From Cryptomeria japonica (taxonomy: Eukaryota; Streptophyta; Pinopsida; Cupressales; Cupressaceae): a stretch of DNA of 64,000 bases. A program made the position numbers and the translations under genes. This document shows, piece by piece, positions 47,106 through 57,830 of this stretch; position 1 is the first letter of the stretch, and each line of letters opens with the position of its first letter. The notes below the pieces were generated by a model, which was given only the letters and a program-made list of their open reading frames with translations, was not told the origin of the DNA and searched no databases. The stretch covers positions 254,311,533 through 254,375,532 of the forward strand of contig NC_081410.1 in assembly GCF_030272615.1 (NCBI RefSeq). The letters run 5' to 3'.

Positions 47106-48937
47106 TCAATCAAGAAGACCAATAGAAACTGATGAAGAAATCAGCTTCTCCTGTGGAACTGCCTTTGTGAACATATCGGCAGGATTCTCACTTGTGTGAA
47201 TCTTCTCAAGCCATAACTGACCCTCCTCCAAAATAGTCCGGATGAAGTGGTACCTGAGCTGAATGTGCTTTGTCCTTGAATGAAAAGTAGAGTTCTTTGC
47301 AAGATGAATGGCACTCTGGCTATCAATATACAATGGGCTATCCTCTTGTGTCTGACCCAATTCCTTTAGAAAACATTGCAACCAAATCATCTCTTTGTTG
47401 GCTTCTGTAGCAGCAACATACTCAGTTTCAGTGGTTGAAAGTGCAACAACCTTTTGCAGCCTAGAAATCCAACTGACTGCAGTTACCCTATAGTAAAAAC
47501 ATACCCTATAGTACTCCTCCGTGAATCAATATCACCTGCTAGATCAGAGTCAACAAATCAACTTAGAGCAGCATTTGATCCTTTGAAACATAATGCCTTC
47601 GTAGTAGTTCCTTTCAAATACCGAAGAATCCATTTCACAGTATTCCAATGTTCCATACTCGGATTACTCATAAACCTGCTCACAACTCCCACTGCATGTG
47701 GAATATCTGGCCTTGTGCATACCATTGCATACATCAGACTACCAACAGCTGATGAATACGAGATGTTAGACATTTTATTAACCTCTTCCTGTGCCTTTGG
47801 GCACATCTCCTTAGTCAATTTGAAATGACTAGCCAAAGGTGTACTAACTGCTTTTGCATCCTGCATGTTAAATCTTTTCAACACCTTCTTTATATACTCA
47901 CTTTGGGACAAATTCAAGGTTCTATTTTTCTTGTTCCGTGTAATCCTCATACTGAGAATTTGTTTAGCTGCACCCAAATCCTTCATAGCAAATGACCTGG
48001 CTAATTTCTATTTAAGATCATTTATATGTTGCATGTTAGACCCAGCAACAAGCATGTCATCAACATAAAGCAATAGGATAATATAACTGCCATTATCAAA
48101 TCTCTTAAAATATACACAATGATCAGAATGACATCTATGATAACCGTGTTCAGCCATGAAACTATCAAATTTTAAATACCATTGTCGGGGTGCTTGCTTT
48201 AGGCCATATAGACTTTTCTTCAACCTACACACCAAGTTCTCCTTACCTTTGACCTCATATCCCTGTGGTTGCAACATGTAAATTTCCTCCTCCAAATCTC
48301 CATGGAGAAAAATTGTTTTGACATCTAATTGTTTAAGATGTAAATCATCTGCAGCCACAAGACTAAGTACAGTTCTAATTGAAGTCATTTTTACAACTGG
48401 AGAAAATATTTCATCATAATCTATACCCTTTTTCTGTGCAAAACCTTTTACCACAAGTCTGGCCTTATATCTTTTCTGACCTCCTTCCTCCTCCTTCAGC
48501 CGATAAACCCATTTGTTAGGAAAGGCTCTTTTTTTTGCAGGTAGAGGAACTAAGTCCCAAGTCTTATTTTTCATCAGGGAGTCCATCTCATCTTTCATGC
48601 CTAGCTGCCACTGTTGTTTGGCATCCACCTGCATTGCTTCTTAATATTCTTCTCGTTCACCAGAATCCGTTAATAAGATAGAATACAAAGAAGGAGAAAA
48701 TCTTTCAGGGGGTCTACTTGTCCTCGTAGAACGTCTAACACTTGTAGGAGTTTGTGGGACAATCTGTTGTTGCTGAGCATCAGGTACCTGTGGCATTTCA
48801 TTTTCAGGAATCTTATCCAACACCACATATTCTTGTTTGTCCTATTCATGCTTCTTTTCCTGCATCTGTTCTTTATACATAACCTTCTCATTGAATATAA
48901 CATCTCTACTTCTAATTATTTTCTCATTTTCAAAATC
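47106..48937 (-). pseudogene. pol: Reverse transcriptase and RNase H (element C)
   Basis: RT block 48634-48008 is intact and reads NKWVYRLKEEEGGQKRYKAR, KGFAQKKGIDYDEIFSPV, LDVKTIFLHGDLEEEIYM and the catalytic LLYVDDMLVAGSN. After one stop, 47986-47558 has LNLSQSEYIKKVLKRF and TRPDIPHAVGVVSRFMSNPS. RNase H (SDLAGDIDSRRSTIGYVF) is followed by a frame change near 47470; the tail 47390-47106 has LAKNSTFHSRTKHIQLRYHF and ADMFTKAVP. Stops near 48935, 48830, 48640, 48005 and 47556 are the main damage; several fit single C-to-T changes. Confidence 0.92.
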
Positions 48938-50965
48938 TCATAACCAATAGCCATATTCATCTATCCCATATCCAATGAAGGTACATTTCTGAGATTTAGC
49001 ATCAAGCTTGGTTCTGTTTTCTTTATCAACATGGACAAAAGCTTCGCAACCAAAAGTTTTTAGGAAAGAATAATTTACCTTTTTACCAGTCCATGCCTCC
49101 TCTGGAATACCACCATCCAAAGGGGTTGAAGGTCCTCTATTTATCAAATAGACAGTAGTATGTACAGCATCTGCCCAAAAATGTAAGGGCAATCCAGCAT
49201 GCAATCTCATGCTCCTCGCACGTTCCATGATGGTCCTATTCATTCTCTCTGACACACCATTTTCCTGTGGAGTTCTTGGAACTGTCTTCTGCTTTCGAAT
49301 CTCATTTAAGGAACAATAATCATCAAATGCTTTGCTGCAATACTCACCTCCATTATCTGATTTGAGACACTTCAACTTTTTTCCTGTCTCATTCTCAACC
49401 AAAGCTTTCCATTTCTTAAAAGTTTCAAAAATATCTGATTTTTGTTTTAGGAAATATACCCATGTTTTTCTGGTTGAGTCATCAATAAAAATAACATAAT
49501 AACAAGAGCCACCAAGAGATGATACCTGAGCTGGTCCCCATACATCTGAATGTACAAGCTCTAACTTCTCACTCTTCTTCTCCTGCCCAACCTTGAGAAA
49601 TTTGACTCTTTTCTGTTTACCATAAACACAGTTTTCACAAAACTCTAAATCAATCTTCTTTAGTCCTGGCAATAGATTTTTGGAGTGAAGGATTTTCATC
49701 CCTTTCTCACTCATGTGCCCAAGCCTATGGTGCCACATTATCGAATCTGTTCTTGCAACATTTATTGTTGTTGTCCCTGCAGTAACTTTATCTGTAGCAG
49801 CTAAGGTAGAGTAAGTGTTACCAGTACACAGATATAATGTGCCTACCTTCGCACCTTTAGCTACTACTAATGATCCTTTAGTGACCTTCCACATACTGTC
49901 TGAGAAGGTAACTATGCAACCTTCACTACCTAGTTGCCCTACAAAAATTAAATTTCTTCTTAAATTAGGAACATGTCTTACCTCCTGCAGAAACCAGTCA
50001 TTACCATTCTGCAACTTGATCTTTATCTTTCCTTTCCCAACAATTTGACAAGGCTCATCATCACCCAAATATACTTGTCCAAAATCACCTTGAACATAAT
50101 CTAGAAAATATTTTCTATGGGGTGTAGCATGAAATGAAGCCCCAGATTCTATTACCCAGGAATCATTAACATTATCCAAACATAAGATTAAAGAATCTTG
50201 TAAAGTATTACTTGCAATATTAGCTTTCTTACTGTCATTTTCATTTTTGTCTCCTTCTTTTTTTTTCTGAGACCAACAGTCTTTCTTTAGATGACCAGGC
50301 TTTCCGCAGTACCAGCAATCTTTCTTTCCTCTAGATTGAGAGCGTCCTTTCTTTGACTTCCCTCGTGACTTCTCATTCCCAGGGCCTTTTCCTCTTTCCT
50401 TTGATCTTCCTCTGTTCTCCACATTCAAAACACTACCCGATGATGTTGGAGTCTCACCTGTGCTTTTCCTTCGCATTTCCTCGCTTAGGATAACACCAAC
50501 AATATCATCAAATACCAAAGTATTTTTACCAGAGACAAAGTTACTTACAGCCATAACTAAGCTATTCCAGCTTTCTGGCAAAGAACATAAAATCAAGAGA
50601 GCCCTAACCTCTTCTGCAAAGGTAATTTTTACCGAAGACAATTGACTGGTAATTGTATTAAATTCATTTAAGTGCTCTGCTACAGATCCTCCCTCACTCA
50701 TTTTCAAATTAAACAAATGCTTCATAAGAAATATCTTATTCAAAGCCGAGGGTTTCTCATACAGCTTAGCCAATGTTGCCATCAAATCTACAGTCGTTTT
50801 TACTTCTGTTATATTGAATGCTACAGATGACGCAAGGCACAATCGAATGGAACTCAGTGCCTTTCTATCTAAAATGTCCCACTCTTCATCTGATATTGTG
50901 GTCAGTTTCTTCGCCTTTCCTTCCAATGGCCGCCACAAATCCTTTTGATATATGTAATCCTCCAT
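48938..50965 (-). CDS. gag-pol: Gag-protease-integrase of element C, 675 codons
   Basis: The longest intact frame in the window. Gag: LDRKALSSIRLCLASSVAFN and LNEFNTITSQLSSVKI. Knuckle: CWYCGKPGHLKKDC, complete. Protease: WVIESGASFHATP, where Glu replaces the catalytic Asp. Integrase: MWHHRLGHMSEKGMKIL with CENCVYGKQ, then IFIDDSTRKTWVYFL, SDNGGEYCSKAFDDYC and PRTPQENGVSERMNRTIMER, an intact-looking core. The original start was probably ATG at 51031: MEDSKFKVEKFNG is readable there but is followed by two stops, so 50965 is only the first open Met. It ends at a stop before the link to RT. Confidence 0.92.
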   Translation of the reverse strand: MEDYIYQKDLWRPLEGKAKKLTTISDEEWDILDRKALSSIRLCLASSVAFNITEVKTTVDLMATLAKLYEKPSALNKIFLMKHLFNLKMSEGGSVAEHLNEFNTITSQLSSVKITFAEEVRALLILCSLPESWNSLVMAVSNFVSGKNTLVFDDIVGVILSEEMRRKSTGETPTSSGSVLNVENRGRSKERGKGPGNEKSRGKSKKGRSQSRGKKDCWYCGKPGHLKKDCWSQKKKEGDKNENDSKKANIASNTLQDSLILCLDNVNDSWVIESGASFHATPHRKYFLDYVQGDFGQVYLGDDEPCQIVGKGKIKIKLQNGNDWFLQEVRHVPNLRRNLIFVGQLGSEGCIVTFSDSMWKVTKGSLVVAKGAKVGTLYLCTGNTYSTLAATDKVTAGTTTINVARTDSIMWHHRLGHMSEKGMKILHSKNLLPGLKKIDLEFCENCVYGKQKRVKFLKVGQEKKSEKLELVHSDVWGPAQVSSLGGSCYYVIFIDDSTRKTWVYFLKQKSDIFETFKKWKALVENETGKKLKCLKSDNGGEYCSKAFDDYCSLNEIRKQKTVPRTPQENGVSERMNRTIMERARSMRLHAGLPLHFWADAVHTTVYLINRGPSTPLDGGIPEEAWTGKKVNYSFLKTFGCEAFVHVDKENRTKLDAKSQKCTFIGYGIDEYGYWL

Positions 50966-51077
50966 TTACATTTTCCATAACTGATAATTCTATCCGTTAA
51001 ACTTTTCAACCTTGAATTTGGAATCCTCCATTACTCCCACTCAAATTTGAAAGTTCTGCCAATTTATAGAAAACCTT

Positions 51078-51089
51078 GCTCTGATACCA
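51078..51089 (-). promoter_or_regulatory. Primer binding site (element C)
   Basis: The minus strand reads TGGTATCAGAGC, a perfect copia initiator-tRNA-Met site, adjacent to the 5' LTR. Confidence 0.92.
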
Positions 51090-51090
51090 A

Positions 51091-51523
51091 TGGTTAGGGT
51101 TTCAAGCAGATCCGAAGCAAATATGAACTAACAATTATATGCAGATTTAAATACAAAAGATAAAGAAATAAAACAGGACACAGATAACACAAAGATTTAA
51201 CGTGGTTCACCCAAAATGGGTTACGTCCACCATACACAGTCGTCCAATCTTTCTTATTATCCAGCAAAAAAAGTACATCAACCTTACAATGCCTTAAGCA
51301 TCCCAGCCACTTATAACATGCATTTTTGGGCAACAAACAAAGTCGGCCTTTTTAGGGTTTTATTACAATGTCGGTTTTCATCAACAAAAAAAAATGGCAA
51401 AAATTTTTTTCTCGGGGGCTACCGCCCCCGAACCCCTACCCGGGGCCTGGCCCGGCCCCGGACACCGGCAAGGATACATGCTGAGTGTACAATACTTTGC
51501 TGATCAGTCACCACATTTCAACA
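51091..51523 (-). repeat. 5' LTR of element C with a GC-rich block
   Basis: As the left LTR, plus about 70 bp. The block at 51411-51472 is highly GC-rich and holds two hairpins: TCGGGGGC (51412-51419) / GCCCCCGA (51424-51431) and CCGGGGCC (51440-51447) / GGCCCCGG (51454-51461). It may be an insertion here or have been lost from the 3' LTR. Confidence 0.9.
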
Positions 51524-51528
51524 GCTTT

Positions 51529-52325
51529 ACCTTTATACTTACTTCCAACTGCACTTTTAGGCATCTTCCTTGCAAATAGTGCTTCAAGCTCTTCCAGTTC
51601 TTCATTCTCCTTTCTAATTTCTTCAAGTTCTCTTCCATAAAAGGCTTTCCCGTCAGATTTCTTAGATGATGATGATGATGCTTTGAAAGCTAAATCAGTC
51701 TTAATTGTAGCAATAGGACCAAATTCCTCAAGTTCAAAAGCTAAAAGTTTTCCAACCAAAGTGTCTCTAGATACTGATGCATTAGGCATTGTTCTCAATT
51801 CATTAATAACAGTTACTTTCATTTTATATGTTGGTGGCAAAGCTCTTAAAACTTTAAAACAATTTCATCTTCACTTAAGGTTCCTCCAAAACATTGTATA
51901 CCCAAAACAATTTCATTTACTCTTTTCATAAAAGAAGAAATCCTTTCATCTTCTTCCATTTTCAGATTTTCATACTTGACCTAGAAGCATTCCAGTTTTG
52001 CAATTTTGACTATGGTATCACCTTCATTCAGTGTCTCCAATTTATCCCAAATAGCTTTAGCAGTAGATCTATTTGATAATCCCATGATTTTCTGATCTGA
52101 CAATGCGCTCAAAAGTGCTTCTCTTACTTTGCAATCATTTTCTTCATCTTTAGCCAAGGTTGGTGGATTAGGTTTACCTTGAGTAGGACCAATATAACCA
52201 TTCTTTGTAACATCCCATATGTCCTTCCCAATGCAATTCAGATGTGTCTCCATCCTGATCTTCCATATGCCATAGTTGGTTCCATCAAGCTTCAGACTAT
52301 CCTTCTTGAAATAGTTAGAAGACAT
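51529..52325 (-). pseudogene. gag: Gag N-terminal part (element A)
   Basis: ATG at 52325 starts KDSLKLDGTNYGIWKIRM, then AKAIWDKLETLNEGDTIVKI in an intact 114-codon block. A stop near 51983 and a frame change near 51850 lead to the 51840-51508 block with TLVGKLLAFELEEFG and a coiled ENEELEELEALFARKMP. Element C then splits it from the knuckle at 46601. Confidence 0.88.
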
Positions 52326-52368
52326 TGGATCTCTTCAAGCTGTTAAACTTCTACAAAAAGAGGACTAT

Positions 52369-52380
52369 GCTCTAATACCA
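52369..52380 (-). promoter_or_regulatory. Primer binding site (element A)
   Basis: The minus strand reads TGGTATTAGAGC, two bases inside the 5' LTR. Confidence 0.88.
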
Positions 52381-52382
52381 AT

Positions 52383-53444
52383 TGTTAGGTCCTAGAGGCA
52401 ACTGAGAGGGGGGGGGTGAATCAGTTGTCCAATAAATACAAACCAAACATAAATTAATCAAACTTAATGCTTAATACTGGTAAACCAAACTTTAATGTCG
52501 GTAGATAGCTTAATAGTTAATTGCAGTACCGGTAAAGTTTAATGCATGAAACAGAAACATAAATAACATACACAACACATAACATAGTTATTTGTACTTG
52601 GAACCCTGTAAGGGGAAAAACCACAGTGGGAAGCCTTACCCACAATGAGATAATACTACTACAGATAGTATGTGTGTACAATATGGAGTCTACACATTTA
52701 GAAAGGCCAACTGCCTAAAGCTCACTGCTCAATCACAAAATGGGAGTCACACTGACTACAATTGGATGGTTAAATCCAATGATAATGTAATGCTCAAAAT
52801 AGCATCTTCATATGCTAGATTCAGTATCGATTAAGCTCTAATTTGCCTTCTTTAAACCTTCCTTCAATCTTGAATGATGTCAGTGTGTATAGCTCTGCTT
52901 ATATTCACATATACCTTATTTCAATCCTTTTTCCAATCCTATATCAATCTCATAAATGAGATCTTACATTTATACCAAAACCTAAGACCAAATGAGTAGG
53001 TTGGCTCACTAAGATATTACAATAAAATCAATTACAAATGAATTAATATGTGATGCATGATGTTAGCTCAAATTCATTTACAATAATAATAAATCATCTT
53101 CATGACGTGTTGTGCTGATCTGGAATAGATAAGCTTGTCAGTGCATATCCTGGACCTATTTGTCGGTAACAACAAATATGCAAACTCGATCCAACCAATG
53201 AACAAGTCACCAAGACCAAGTTTCCAAACGATGTCTTTGACATAAACAAGTAATCTCCAGATGATAACAGATCATCCTCAATGCCAATGAACAATATAAC
53301 CTGTCGGTGAACCAGATATCAGTGACTGTGTATAAGTCACTGAACATGCCGGTGAACATAACCAAGGATCTCCAAGTGTTTTCAAGTGTTGACAAGTGTT
53401 TACATCAATGATAAAACCATATCAACATATTCAAAATACCAACA
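52383..53444 (-). repeat. 5' LTR of element A
   Basis: Plus-strand start TGTTAGGTCCTAGAGGC, end AAATACCAACA. The hairpin CAACTGA (52399-52405) / TCAGTTG (52421-52427) around a G-run is perfect here. Frames 53100-53395 lie inside it and are not genes. Confidence 0.92.
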
Positions 53445-53990
53445 CCTCCTCCTTCTCATCCTTCCCCTAAGACTCAATGAAATCGTTGTGCGAGATAATG
53501 TCGACGAAGATGTTGTGTTCAAGCTCATGAAGTTGTCCCTCAAAATACTCAATCTCCCAAGACTCCAACAATTGACATGATTCCCTTTTCTCCTAAGAAA
53601 TATGTTCAACCTACATCTCCAAATCATAAGTTACATAAAACATGTGATCATTTTACTCTTATTCATGTTCTTGCTCCTCTTTCTCTAAATTTTGATGATG
53701 AAATGAGTGAAAATTTTATTCATGATGGCAATACAACTCCTAATTCTTCTGATAGTCAGTATGAATATGTTGATGTGGCCAAGCATTTATCAACTGAATT
53801 TTCACAAACCCTAATCCTAGCTCCTAGAATCAAACAAAGTGACTTACCACATGAGCATAGTCCTTGTTTGGATCTTGTTATAGCTCCATCTATTGTAATC
53901 AATGTTGCTCCTCTGGTATGTTTCTTGCCTTCCCAAAATAGTTATCACCAAGATCGAGAGGCGAATGGCGTACTAGATTAGCAATATTAG
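53445..53990 (+). pseudogene. Proline-rich ORF, last part (element O)
   Basis: Continues the frame of 34476 as PSHPSPKTQ, then a stop, then a readable acidic stretch (53577-53981) with CDHFTLIHVLAPLSLNFDDE and ends near LD at 53981. No polymerase or integrase motif. Function unknown; it would be the C-terminal part of O's single protein-coding unit. Confidence 0.6.
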
Positions 53991-54380
53991 CACTATAGAT
54001 CTTCTCTCTCTCTCTCTCCTTTCTTGCTCTTTTTTGACCATTCTTCTTTGTGTATCCTTGTTCTTTTATTTTTCCCTCAATGTCTACTTAAGGATAATGC
54101 AAAGCATTAAGATCTCTCTTGGTCTCTTTCATGTTAACTTGAAAGACATCCTCTTCCCTTTCTTAAAAGGCAGTGTCCTTTCTTCAGGGAATGATGATTA
54201 TTATATACATATATACATGCGTTATCATACAACATGCTGACCATGAGGAAAGGAAAACTACCTCATTCTTGGTGTTTTGTATTCATTATCCTTGGATTTA
54301 TTTCTAAATTGGGGGCTAAATCCTTGTGATAACATGCTCCCTCTCTTCTCTCTCTCTTGGATGTATCCTACCTTAAATCA
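53991..54380 (+). other. 3' non-coding region of element O, left part
   Basis: A (CT)8 run at 54003-54018 and another CT-rich run near 54339. AAATTGGGGGCTAAATCC near 54307 may be related to the GGGGGC text at 63812. Element I interrupts it after CTTAAATCA. Confidence 0.5.
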
Positions 54381-54953
54381 TGTTGGGTGAATATTTTGTC
54401 ACCAGCGTACTAATGACAAAATATATAATTCACACAAAGCTATGCTGAGAAATTAATCTCTCCTCTCATCAAGGAGAGGTTCCCTATGAAATTTCTCCTC
54501 TAATTAATAAGAAACTAAATTTGTTGGTTGGTGTTGGGCATAAAACTCTCTTTTTTCAGAGTTTATGTATTCTCCCTTCACCTGGTTACAATTTCTCTAT
54601 CTCTTTAGATACTTAAAGAAAAGAACTATGAATCTAACAAACTACACCAAGAGTTACTATTAAGAAGCACAAAGTCTCCTTTAAGGTAACACTAACTCAA
54701 ACTGATTATTACAAATCAAACAATTAGAAACTTAGCTTGTAGCTTAAATTCTTCAAGTATAAATTTCTAATCATTTAAACTACAAGTAACTACAACAATA
54801 CAAAGCTTAACACTAGTTACTTAATTTATTAGAAGGTTTCCCAAATACGCTAAGAGCACACAGTCTACTTGCACAATTTAGGAGCTCTTTAACTCACATA
54901 ACAATATCTTCAAGATCAAATAAATAAAGAACATATATATTCAATGGACATAA
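54381..54953 (-). repeat. Left LTR of element I, lacking U3
   Basis: The R-U5 part of the LTR, joined directly to truncated RT coding sequence at about 54953; the U3 promoter part is missing. Near the outer end an 11-bp perfect inverted repeat, ATATTTTGTCA (54391-54401) and TGACAAAATAT (54414-54424), has a 12-base loop. Confidence 0.85.
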
Positions 54954-56057
54954 AGGTGTAATACTTGGTTTCAATGGAATGTCATGGCAGAGCTCTTCGG
55001 GATGAAAAGACTTTAGATCTTCATAGGAGTATGCCAAGACGTCAACATATTGCTGCAATAATGCAACAAATTTCTGCCTTTCTTCTTGTGAACAACACTT
55101 TCCAATGTTGATCATTTTTGGATTGTCTTCAATCCCAATGTTTACTTGTTCATATTCCATTGACCCTGCAGCTGATCTTTGTTTCTTTTTAACATAACGA
55201 TCATGTTTGTCAAAAAGATTTTCTAGCAAAACTAAACCCTTGGGTTTCTTGTTTCCTTTTAATTGCAAAAATTTTTCTCTTGTTTCTGCATCAATACTTT
55301 CAATTGCATCCTTTGAAGGGCAGTGACTACCTTCAAAGTACAGATCATCAAAATTGTCAACGGTTTGCAAAAAAATTATTACATGATAATCATCATTAAA
55401 TACTTGCCAATGATCAGAGTTGTCAGGAACACTTGGCCAGAAAACTAACTCAACAACATAAGTTGATCCTGAAAAATCTTTGTGAGGAACCAAAGAAGTC
55501 GCAGATATTGCCAATGAATTTGCTCTATCATTAAATTCATGAGAGACAACAGATATATCAAAGGCATTGAATGCCTCAATAAAATCGCAAACTTGGTTAT
55601 GATAATGTCGTAGCCTATCGCTCCTAGTTTGATATATGTTCTGGACCTAACAAACAATTAACTCTGCATCTCCTTGAGCATGCACGTTCTTGATTCCCTT
55701 CTTTTGAGCAACATTCATTCCTAGAAGAAGTGATTCATACTCTGCAGTGTTATTTGTGTTATCAAACTGCAATTTGAAAGAGAAAGGGAAAATATTACCC
55801 TCAGGAGAAACCAAAACAATACCGGCTCCTGATCTGGTAGAAGAATAGCTGCCATCAAACTCTAGTGTCCAAACATCATCTGGACTACCAATGCTGACGG
55901 TATCAAAATTGAGAATTTCTTGTTGTGAAGTTGAAGATCTTTCTGATTCTGTAACACTACTTTCACAATCAACTGGAACATCATTTAGTGGAATGGCATC
56001 TTCACTCTCAGGAGCCACCTCTAAACCATCATCAGCATGCATAAAATAATTAACCAT
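54954..56057 (-). pseudogene. pol: RNase H followed by truncated gypsy RT (element I)
   Basis: The first part (56057-55647) is an RNase H: WTLEFDGSYSSTRSGAGIVL with the first catalytic Asp, NNTAEYESLLLGMNVAQKKG with Glu, and VHAQGDAELIVC with Asp; a HEFNDRANSLA segment follows a stop. A linker leads to the gypsy RT start: VNIGIEDNPKMINIGKCCSQ, FVALLQQYVDVLAYSYEDLK and CHDIPLKPSITP, where it stops and LTR sequence begins. RNase H before RT is unlike the usual gypsy order. The rest of RT and integrase are lost. Confidence 0.82.
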
Positions 56058-56078
56058 ACCTGATGATTCAAAAAGAAT

Positions 56079-57398
56079 CTAGGCCCGCTGATCGTCAGAC
56101 TTGACAACGGCGTATTTTGATTCTTTTTCTGGAAGTAACTTTTGGACAACTCCTTTAACAGGAATACGAGCCTCAATCATATCCATGTTTAACTCCCCCC
56201 CAACATCTCTACAGAAATTTCTTCCCAACAATAGACCATAGGAGGCCGGCATGTCGGCTACCAATACTGTCATCTTAATCTTCTTTTCTAGGAATGAAGC
56301 AAAAGCAAACTGTGCATCTTTGATTTGACCTATCAAGGGGACTTGCTTGTTATCCATAGAGAAACACCTTCCAAATGTTTTTGTCAAAGTCAATCCAAGA
56401 GCATTGGCAACTTCTGACGACATAATATTATCAGATGCCCCAGAATCAATTACATAGTTACTAAGCTTATAACCATTTATCAAAAAAGAGATGTAGAATG
56501 GTTCTATCTTCTCTACAGGAGAAGGGGAAGTTACTAAGTTATTTTGAAGTAAGTTAGACTTAGGAATATTACTAGGGGCAGTATCCTTTTCTTTAACAAA
56601 CTTGACCAAACGGTCAAATTGATCTGGATTAGATCTCAAAAATTCAACTTCAAACATTTGTATTTTGGTTTTCTTAGCATGGTCTAAAATATCAAATGAC
56701 TGAAAGGAATTCATCATCAAAAATGGATTTGGATTCTCATTTTGAGAATTTAAAATATTAGGTACACTAGTCTTTGATGCATGTGTAGAAGAATTGACAG
56801 GTGCAAAAAAATTGACAGCAGTTGAAGAATCACTTACACCTTTATCCTTCGCGACGTCCATTGAGATAGCATTGTCCTTTGCAAGATTTAGTATGGGAGT
56901 CCCATGCTTCACAATAGAAATTGGAAAATGTTGAGAGTCCTTAATAGGATCATCACTCTTTGCAATGACAGGTGGCTGAGTTGCCTGTTCTTGCGAACAG
57001 GTGAATACTGTAAAGACATCCCCATCATGTGTGTCTGGCGTATCATCTTCTTGATATTGCATAAATCTGATATTAGAGTCGCCAACCAACTTTGCATCAT
57101 CTCCTTGATGAGAATTGGCATCTTCTTCACCAAAAGAGGGAAGATCATTCTGTTTAGCTTCATAATATCCTGTAGCTGAATTTTGGGGTGGTGCTTCCTC
57201 TGCAAGCCTCTCTGGAGCAAGAGGTAATTTATTCTGATTACGCATGGCATAATTAGAAGCATTGTTTGGATAAGTCCTTCTTGGAACATCATGATAAGAA
57301 GTATTTTCTTGTGAGGAAATTTTCTTCTTAAGTGCCAACAACTCATTTGCTAGCTTTTGTATCATGGGATCAATAGAATTCATGGAAGGAATTGGCAA
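56079..57398 (-). CDS. gag-pol: Gag C-terminal region and protease, 439 codons (element I)
   Basis: Intact frame. The long N-terminal part is low-complexity, Asn/Asp/Ser-rich, with no zinc knuckle. An aspartic protease occupies roughly residues 300-400: YISFLINGYKLSNYVIDSGA with the DSGA active site, GLTLTKTFGRCFSMDNKQVP, and YGLLLGRNFCRDVGG with the usual LLGRxF end. Only a stop and a short gap separate it from the RNase H downstream. It is in the same phase region as gag upstream (57486-57830) but a stop lies between them. Confidence 0.85.
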   Translation of the reverse strand: MPIPSMNSIDPMIQKLANELLALKKKISSQENTSYHDVPRRTYPNNASNYAMRNQNKLPLAPERLAEEAPPQNSATGYYEAKQNDLPSFGEEDANSHQGDDAKLVGDSNIRFMQYQEDDTPDTHDGDVFTVFTCSQEQATQPPVIAKSDDPIKDSQHFPISIVKHGTPILNLAKDNAISMDVAKDKGVSDSSTAVNFFAPVNSSTHASKTSVPNILNSQNENPNPFLMMNSFQSFDILDHAKKTKIQMFEVEFLRSNPDQFDRLVKFVKEKDTAPSNIPKSNLLQNNLVTSPSPVEKIEPFYISFLINGYKLSNYVIDSGASDNIMSSEVANALGLTLTKTFGRCFSMDNKQVPLIGQIKDAQFAFASFLEKKIKMTVLVADMPASYGLLLGRNFCRDVGGELNMDMIEARIPVKGVVQKLLPEKESKYAVVKSDDQRA

Positions 57399-57419
57399 AT
57401 CAACAATTTGATTATTTCT

Positions 57420-57830
57420 AACCTTGTTGGGATCTCTCCTTATCTTACTAGCAAGGATAAGATCATCTTCAATCGATATAGCTAACTATTGTGCAACATC
57501 CAAATCTGTAGGATTATCTCTTCGCAAAAGAAAGCTCACCTCAGGCAATTGAGCGTTAATGAAGAAGCATTTCAAATTTCCAACGGTTGGTCGTGAAGCA
57601 ACTGGAATGCGATTGTGCAATTTGTTGAACTTTGCTACAAATTCATGCATAGCTTCTTGGGGCTCTTTCTTCATTTGAGTTAACTAAGCTAGCAGTGCAT
57701 GATCATTTTCGGCAAACTTGAACCTTGCTTCAAACAATGTTCTGAGAGTTGCCCAATTTGTGATACAAGAATTCATAGTTCTAGATTCTACAAGCTTCAA
57801 GTAGTGCAGCTTGTTCCCTAGTCAGAGCCA
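57420..57830 (-). pseudogene. gag: Gag N-terminal part (element I)
   Basis: The retrotransposon Gag core reads NWATLRTLFEARFKFAENDH (about 57755-57695), a stop, then EAMHEFVAKFNKLHNRIPV and CFFINAQLPEVSFLLRRDNP (57674-57486), another stop, and a basic tail into the protease frame. It begins near 57830; no clear start codon was found. Wording is typical of plant gypsy Gag. Confidence 0.8.

Larger units (their letters stand above)
46607..51523 (-). mobile_element. Element C: Tnt1-like copia, youngest element
   Basis: LTRs 46607-46969 and 51091-51523, flanked by GCTTT (46602-46606 and 51524-51528). The interior has a near-complete gag-pol. Apart from a GC-rich block present only in the right LTR, I count about ten differences in 360 bp, all transitions, so it is clearly younger than A, B and G. 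Short LTRs and the wording of Gag and integrase match the Tork/Tnt1 type, not the Sirevirus-like group. Confidence 0.93.
34477..53444 (-). mobile_element. Element A: copia with nested elements B and C
   Basis: Direct LTRs at 34477-35537 and 52383-53444 (~1.06 kb each) and the duplication CCTCC (34472-34476 and 53445-53449) define it. After removing B and C its interior has gag, protease, integrase, RT and RNase H in copia order on the minus strand. LTR copies differ by about 9% over the first 230 bp by eye. Its proteins are close to element D. Confidence 0.92.
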
